From: Alphaproteobacteria bacterium
GTDB lineage: Bacteria; Pseudomonadota; Alphaproteobacteria; Micropepsales; Micropepsaceae
Reading direction: 5' to 3'
DNA length: 9,016 nt
Assembly (NCBI GenBank): GCA_019508105.1
Contig: JAEKMB010000107.1
Coordinates: 1-9,016 of the forward strand
The notes below the pieces were generated by a model. It had not been told where the DNA came from. It saw only the letters and a list, made by a program, of their open reading frames with translations, and did no database searches. The translations under genes and the position numbers were made by a program. Below, one piece after another: positions 5,430 to 9,016 of this stretch (within the stretch, counting starts at the first letter, position 1; each line of letters opens with the position of its first letter).

Positions 5430-7661
5430 ATGTCCACCCCCCGCCCGACTCTCGCCGTGGTCAACGAGGATGACGCCGGCGCGTCGGCGGTTTCTACCGA
5501 AGACGTGGTCTCCCTGGCGCATCAGGGCGAGAACCTGTCCTTTGACCCGGCCTCCCCACGCCGTTTCGTCAACCGCGAGCTGAGCTGGCTGGCGTTCAAC
5601 CGCCGGGTGATCGAGGAAGCGCAAAACCGCCGCCATCCCTTGTTCGAGCGGGTGCGCTTTCTGTCCATCTCCGCCTCCAACCTGGACGAATTCTACATGG
5701 TGCGCGTCGCCGGCCTGATGGGCATGGTGCGGGCCGGCGTCGCCACGCCCAGCGCCGACGGGCTGACGCCCGCCGAACAGCTTGCCGAAGTGGACCAGTG
5801 CGCCCGCGCCCTGATCGCCGACCAGCAGAGCATCTGGACGCAATTGCATGTGGAACTGCGCAAGGAAGGCGTGCTGGTGGTGACGGGCGAGGAATTGGCG
5901 CCGCCCGACCGCGAATATCTTGACAAGCAGTTCGCCGAGCAGATTTTCCCGGTTCTGACGCCGCTGGCGATCGATCCGGCGCATCCCTTTCCCTTCATTC
6001 CCAATCTGGGCTTCACCATCGCGGTGCAGCTCACAAACAAGCATGGCAAGAGCTTCTCCGCCCTGATCCCGGTGCCGCCGCAGCTCAAGCGCTTCATCCG
6101 CTTGCCGGACAGTGACGGCGCCTCGCCCAGGACTGTGCGCTTTATTCCGCTGGAGCATGTGATCGCGCAATATTTCGACCGGCTGTTTCCCGGCCATGGC
6201 GTCACCGGCTGGGGCCTGTTCCGCCTGTTGCGCGACAGCGATGTGGAAGTCGAAGAAGAAGCCGAAGACCTGGTGCTGCTGTTCGAATCCCTGCTCAAGC
6301 GCCGCCGCCGCGGCAGCGTCATCCACATGAAGTGCAGCGCCTCCATGCCGGAGGCCTTGCGCCAGTTCATCGCCGAGCATCTGGACCTGGACGATTCGGA
6401 GATCGTGATTGTCGAGAATCTGATGGGACTGTCGGACCTCTCGAAGCTGATCTTGCCGGAGCGTCCGGAATTGCTGTTCAAGCCCTATATCGCCCGCTTC
6501 CCCGACCGCATCCGCGACCATGGCGGCGACTGTTTTGCCGCCATCCGCGAAAAAGACCTGATCGTCCATCATCCGTTCGAAAGTTTCGATACGGTGGTGC
6601 AGTTCATCCGCCAGGCCGCCGCCGATCCCGACGTGGTGGCGATCAAGCAGACGCTGTACCGCACCTCCTCCGACAGTCCCATCGTTGGGGCGCTGATCGA
6701 GGCGGCGGAGGCCGGCAAGTCGGTCACCGCCCTGGTGGAACTCAAGGCCCGCTTCGATGAGGCCGCCAATATCAAATGGGCGCGCGACCTGGAACGGGCC
6801 GGCGTGCAGGTGGTCTATGGCTTCATCGCGCTCAAGACCCACGCCAAGATCAGCCTGGTGGTGCGGCGCGAAGGCGGCCAGCTCGCCACCTATTGCCATT
6901 TCGGCACCGGCAACTACCACCCCAACACCGCCAGGATCTATACCGACCTGTCGCTGTTCAGCGCCGATCCGGCGCTGGGGCGCGACGCCGCACAGCTTTT
7001 CAATTTCATCACCGGCTATGCCGAGCCCACCAGCCTGGAAAAACTGGCCATGTCGCCGCTGACTCTGCGCGGGCGGCTGATCGAATGCATCCAGCAGGAA
7101 ATCATGCATGCCCGGGCCGGCAAGCCGGCCTGCATCTGGGTCAAGCTCAACAGCCTGGTGGATCCGGGCATGATCGACGGGCTCTACCGCGCCAGCCAGG
7201 CGGGGGTGAAGATCGAGTTGATCGTGCGCGGCATCTGCTGCCTGCGCCCTGGCGTGCCCGGCCTGTCCGAGAATATCCGGGTCAAATCCATTGTCGGCCG
7301 CTTCCTGGAGCATGGCCGCATCGTCTGTTTCGGCAACGGCCATGAATTGCCGCACAAAAACGCCAGGGTCTACATCTCCTCGGCCGACTGGATGCCGCGC
7401 AACCTGGACCGGCGCGTCGAAACCATGGTTCCGGTGGAAAACCCCACCGTCCATCAACAAGTCCTGGACCAGATCATGGTGGCGCAGCTGAAAGACCAGG
7501 CGCAAAGCTGGTATATGGAGGCGGACGGGCGCTATGTCCGTGATTCTCACTCCGAGGACGGCGATGCTTTCTCCGCGCACACCTACTTCATGACCAATCC
7601 GTCGCTTTCAGGCCGCGGCCGCGCGCTCAAGATGGAAAATTCGGCGGCGCGCCGGCGCTAA
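5430..7661 (+). CDS. ppk1: Polyphosphate kinase 1
   Basis: A 743-residue enzyme that polymerises the gamma phosphate of ATP into inorganic polyphosphate, reversibly, and is often membrane-associated. The N-terminal domain [15 protein letters not shown] (46-60) and [20 protein letters not shown] (77-96) are typical. The catalytic core holds KTHAK with His471 and [20 protein letters not shown] with His490, equivalent by spacing to E. coli His435 (phosphorylated) and His454. RFLEHGRI (His628) and [17 protein letters not shown] (648-664) are conserved C-terminal elements. The length is slightly above E. coli because of an N-terminal tail of about 40 residues. The gap of 47 bp to hdaA contains GGGGAG (5412-5417), rather far from the ATG. 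The TAA stop lies inside the left arm of a 77-nt hairpin element. The opposing gene ppx follows. Confidence 0.97.
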   Translation: MSTPRPTLAVVNEDDAGASAVSTEDVVSLAHQGENLSFDPASPRRFVNRELSWLAFNRRVIEEAQNRRHPLFERVRFLSISASNLDEFYMVRVAGLMGMVRAGVATPSADGLTPAEQLAEVDQCARALIADQQSIWTQLHVELRKEGVLVVTGEELAPPDREYLDKQFAEQIFPVLTPLAIDPAHPFPFIPNLGFTIAVQLTNKHGKSFSALIPVPPQLKRFIRLPDSDGASPRTVRFIPLEHVIAQYFDRLFPGHGVTGWGLFRLLRDSDVEVEEEAEDLVLLFESLLKRRRRGSVIHMKCSASMPEALRQFIAEHLDLDDSEIVIVENLMGLSDLSKLILPERPELLFKPYIARFPDRIRDHGGDCFAAIREKDLIVHHPFESFDTVVQFIRQAAADPDVVAIKQTLYRTSSDSPIVGALIEAAEAGKSVTALVELKARFDEAANIKWARDLERAGVQVVYGFIALKTHAKISLVVRREGGQLATYCHFGTGNYHPNTARIYTDLSLFSADPALGRDAAQLFNFITGYAEPTSLEKLAMSPLTLRGRLIECIQQEIMHARAGKPACIWVKLNSLVDPGMIDGLYRASQAGVKIELIVRGICCLRPGVPGLSENIRVKSIVGRFLEHGRIVCFGNGHELPHKNARVYISSADWMPRNLDRRVETMVPVENPTVHQQVLDQIMVAQLKDQAQSWYMEADGRYVRDSHSEDGDAFSAHTYFMTNPSLSGRGRALKMENSAARRR

Positions 7662-7733
7662 TGTCGCGGTTTCGAAATTCGCTATATATCGATATCAGGC
7701 TGTGGGCGAATTTCGAAACCGACCGACATTAGC
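7657..7733 (-). repeat. 77-nt hairpin element, copy 1 (MITE/REP-like)
   Basis: GCTAATGTCG (7657-7666) pairs with CGACATTAGC (7724-7733), and CGGTTTCGAAATTCGC (7667-7682) pairs with GCGAATTTCGAAACCG (7706-7721). The result is 26 perfect pairs, one 2-nt bulge (AC, 7722-7723) and a 23-nt A/T-rich loop (7683-7705). TA lies just inside the terminal GC at each end. The element includes the ppk1 stop TAA (7659-7661). There is no T-tract, so it is not a conventional terminator. The strand is given as - because bulge side and loop register match copy 2 only after reversing it. It is non-coding. A miniature inverted-repeat transposable element or REP-type palindrome is inferred. Confidence 0.8.
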
Positions 7734-7744
7734 CAATATCAATT

Positions 7745-7821
7745 GCTAGTGTCCTCCGATCGCGAAATTCGCTAAGGGTCCGATATGAAGATGATGCGAA
7801 TTTCGCGATCGGGACACTAGC
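7745..7821 (+). repeat. 77-nt hairpin element, copy 2 (MITE/REP-like)
   Basis: GCTAGTGTCC (7745-7754) pairs with GGACACTAGC (7812-7821), and CGATCGCGAAATTCGC (7757-7772) pairs with GCGAATTTCGCGATCG (7796-7811). There are 26 perfect pairs, a 2-nt bulge (TC, 7755-7756) and a 23-nt loop (7773-7795). The architecture is identical to copy 1, but the bulge is on the other arm, as expected of an inverted copy. It differs from copy 1 at five paired positions, each compensated. It ends 3 nt before the ppx ATG. The only purine run near that start, GGGA (7811-7814), is buried in the stem. Confidence 0.8.
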
Positions 7822-7824
7822 GCC

Positions 7825-9016
7825 ATGGCAAAAGCCGGCGGGCCTGTCGCGATTGTCGACATCGGCTCCAATTCCGTGCGCCTGGTGGTCTATGAATCCC
7901 AGACCCGGGTCGCCGCCACCTTGCAGAATGAAAAATCCATCTGCGCCATCGGCCGCGACATGGTCACCAGCGGCCGGCTGCACGCCGAGGGCTGTGCCGC
8001 GGCGCTGGAGGCGCTGGCGCGCTTTCGCCTGATCGCCGACGGCCTGAATGTGGAACAGTATGACGCCGTGGCAACCGCGGCGGCGCGCGATGCTTCCAAC
8101 GGCGCCGAATTCATTCGCCGCGCCGAAGCCGCCTGGGGCCGGCCGATCCGGATTCTGGCGGGGGAAGACGAGGCGCGCATCGCCGCCGAAGGCGTGGTGG
8201 CGGGGCTTCCCGAGGCTGACGGGCTGGCGGCGGACCTGGGCGGCGGCAGCCTGGACATGGTGTCGGTGAAGGGCGGCAAGACCGGCGCCGCCTATACCAT
8301 GCCGTTCGGGCCGCTCAGGCTGATGGACCAGTCCAAAGGTGATCCCGACAAGGCGCGCGACATTGTGGACAAGGGACTGAAGGCCATTCCTGGCCTGTCG
8401 GCGCCTGCTCTCTACGCAGTGGGCGGCATCTGGCGCAGCTTCGCGCGGGTGGACATGGAGGAGCAGAATTATCCGCTGCATGTGCTGCAGCACTACACCA
8501 TCCCGCGCGGCCGGGCGCTGCGCCTGTGCCGGCTGCTGGCGGGGTTGTCACGCGACAGCGTGCGCAAGATCAAGATCGTCTCCAAGCGCCGCGCCGAAAG
8601 CCTTCCCTATGGCGCCGTGGTGTTGGAACGCCTGCTGGAAGCCGGTGACATCAAGGATGTGGTGATCTCCGCCTATGGCCTGCGCGAAGGCTTGCTCTAT
8701 GCCCGGCTGCCGGCCGAGGAGCGCGGCAAGGACCCGCTGGTGGAGTTTGCCCGCGCCGCCAACGTCCGGGGCGCCCGCGTGCCGGCGCATGCCCAGGAGA
8801 TGCTGGACTGGACCACGCCCCTGTTCGACGGCCAAAGCGCTGCCGACCAGCGGGTGCGCCAGGCTTCGGCGCTGTTCTCCGATGTTGCATGGCGGCGTCA
8901 TCCCGATGACCGCGCTGCGGGCGCCTTCGGCCAGGTATTGACCGCGCCCTTCGCCGGCGCCAGCCACCGCGACCGTGCGCTGATCGCGGCTTCGGTGTTC
9001 CATCGCTACTCGGGCG
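7825..9016 (+). CDS. ppx: Exopolyphosphatase, Ppx/GppA family (partial, 3' end outside window)
   Basis: The frame is open from ATG 7825 through the window end (397 codons, no stop). Family motifs are VDIGSNSVRLVVY (11-23), the phosphate-binding loop of the ASKHA fold; ATAAARDASNG (83-93); LAGEDEARIAAEGV (111-124) with likely catalytic glutamates; and DLGGGSLDMV (137-146), the second phosphate loop. The C-terminal part HPDDRAAGAFGQVLTAPF and HRDRALIAASVFHRYSG matches the HD-like region of alphaproteobacterial Ppx proteins. It removes terminal phosphates from polyphosphate, opposing Ppk1; the related pppGpp phosphatase role (GppA) is possible, but the position beside ppk1 favours Ppx. In-frame codons upstream to the TGA at 7792-7794 contain no alternative start. 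No accessible Shine-Dalgarno is present; the hairpin element ends 3 nt upstream. Confidence 0.93.
   Translation, partial: MAKAGGPVAIVDIGSNSVRLVVYESQTRVAATLQNEKSICAIGRDMVTSGRLHAEGCAAALEALARFRLIADGLNVEQYDAVATAAARDASNGAEFIRRAEAAWGRPIRILAGEDEARIAAEGVVAGLPEADGLAADLGGGSLDMVSVKGGKTGAAYTMPFGPLRLMDQSKGDPDKARDIVDKGLKAIPGLSAPALYAVGGIWRSFARVDMEEQNYPLHVLQHYTIPRGRALRLCRLLAGLSRDSVRKIKIVSKRRAESLPYGAVVLERLLEAGDIKDVVISAYGLREGLLYARLPAEERGKDPLVEFARAANVRGARVPAHAQEMLDWTTPLFDGQSAADQRVRQASALFSDVAWRRHPDDRAAGAFGQVLTAPFAGASHRDRALIAASVFHRYSG

Noticed and set aside
5418..7580. A 720-codon open frame on the - strand opposite ppk1
   Set aside because: It lies wholly antisense to a clear polyphosphate kinase. Its translation is rich in H, Q, G, R and D with no recognisable domain. 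Long antisense frames are expected opposite high-G+C genes.
7657..7821. Hairpin pair as a CRISPR array or as rho-independent terminators
   Set aside because: There are only two units, each internally palindromic and mutually inverted, with an 11-nt spacer and no cas genes. Neither stem is followed by a T-tract.

Overview
This is a high-G+C chromosomal window that reads as an alphaproteobacterium. The evidence is the HdaA-type DnaA regulator with an N-terminal clamp-binding motif, and the gene order purN-purM / DUF2066 / CDP-alcohol phosphatidyltransferase / hdaA / ppk1 / ppx, which I recall as typical of that class. I cannot place the genus. There is no phage, plasmid, CRISPR or rRNA/tRNA content. 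Most of the window is housekeeping, with mobile-looking DNA confined to intergenic gaps.

Layout. Positions 1-66 are the last 21 codons of an unidentified gene, followed by a structured gap (67-324) with hairpins and a good rho-independent terminator (192-224). On the + strand, a short-chain dehydrogenase of the retinol-dehydrogenase type (325-1065) appears to lack a block between its active site and its C-terminal part. It is followed, with a GTGA overlap, by a small single-span membrane protein (1062-1352). The purine pair purM-purN runs on the - strand (2999 to 1342). The two genes share a TTGA stop/start overlap, and purN ends 11 bases inside the small membrane gene. A 150-bp divergent gap (3000-3150) separates purM from the + strand cluster and may encode a 32-residue peptide ahead of purM. 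The + strand cluster is an exported DUF2066 protein (3151-4182), a CDP-alcohol phosphatidyltransferase (4179-4727), hdaA (4735-5382), ppk1 (5430-7661) and the 5' part of ppx (7825 to the window end).

How the genes fit together. PurM and PurN are successive-type enzymes of de novo purine synthesis. The phosphatidyltransferase makes an anionic phospholipid precursor. HdaA acts with the sliding clamp to switch off DnaA-ATP. Ppk1 makes polyphosphate and Ppx degrades it, so the last two genes form an opposing enzyme pair.

The most striking non-coding signal is in the ppk1-ppx gap. Two 77-nt hairpins (7657-7733 and 7745-7821) have exactly the same architecture: 10 bp, a 2-nt bulge, 16 bp and a 23-nt loop. 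They differ at five paired positions, all compensated on the opposite arm, and lie in inverted orientation 11 nt apart. One supplies the ppk1 stop codon; the other ends 3 nt before the ppx start. They look like a pair of miniature inverted-repeat (MITE- or REP-like) elements with TA at each end, and they form the leader of ppx.
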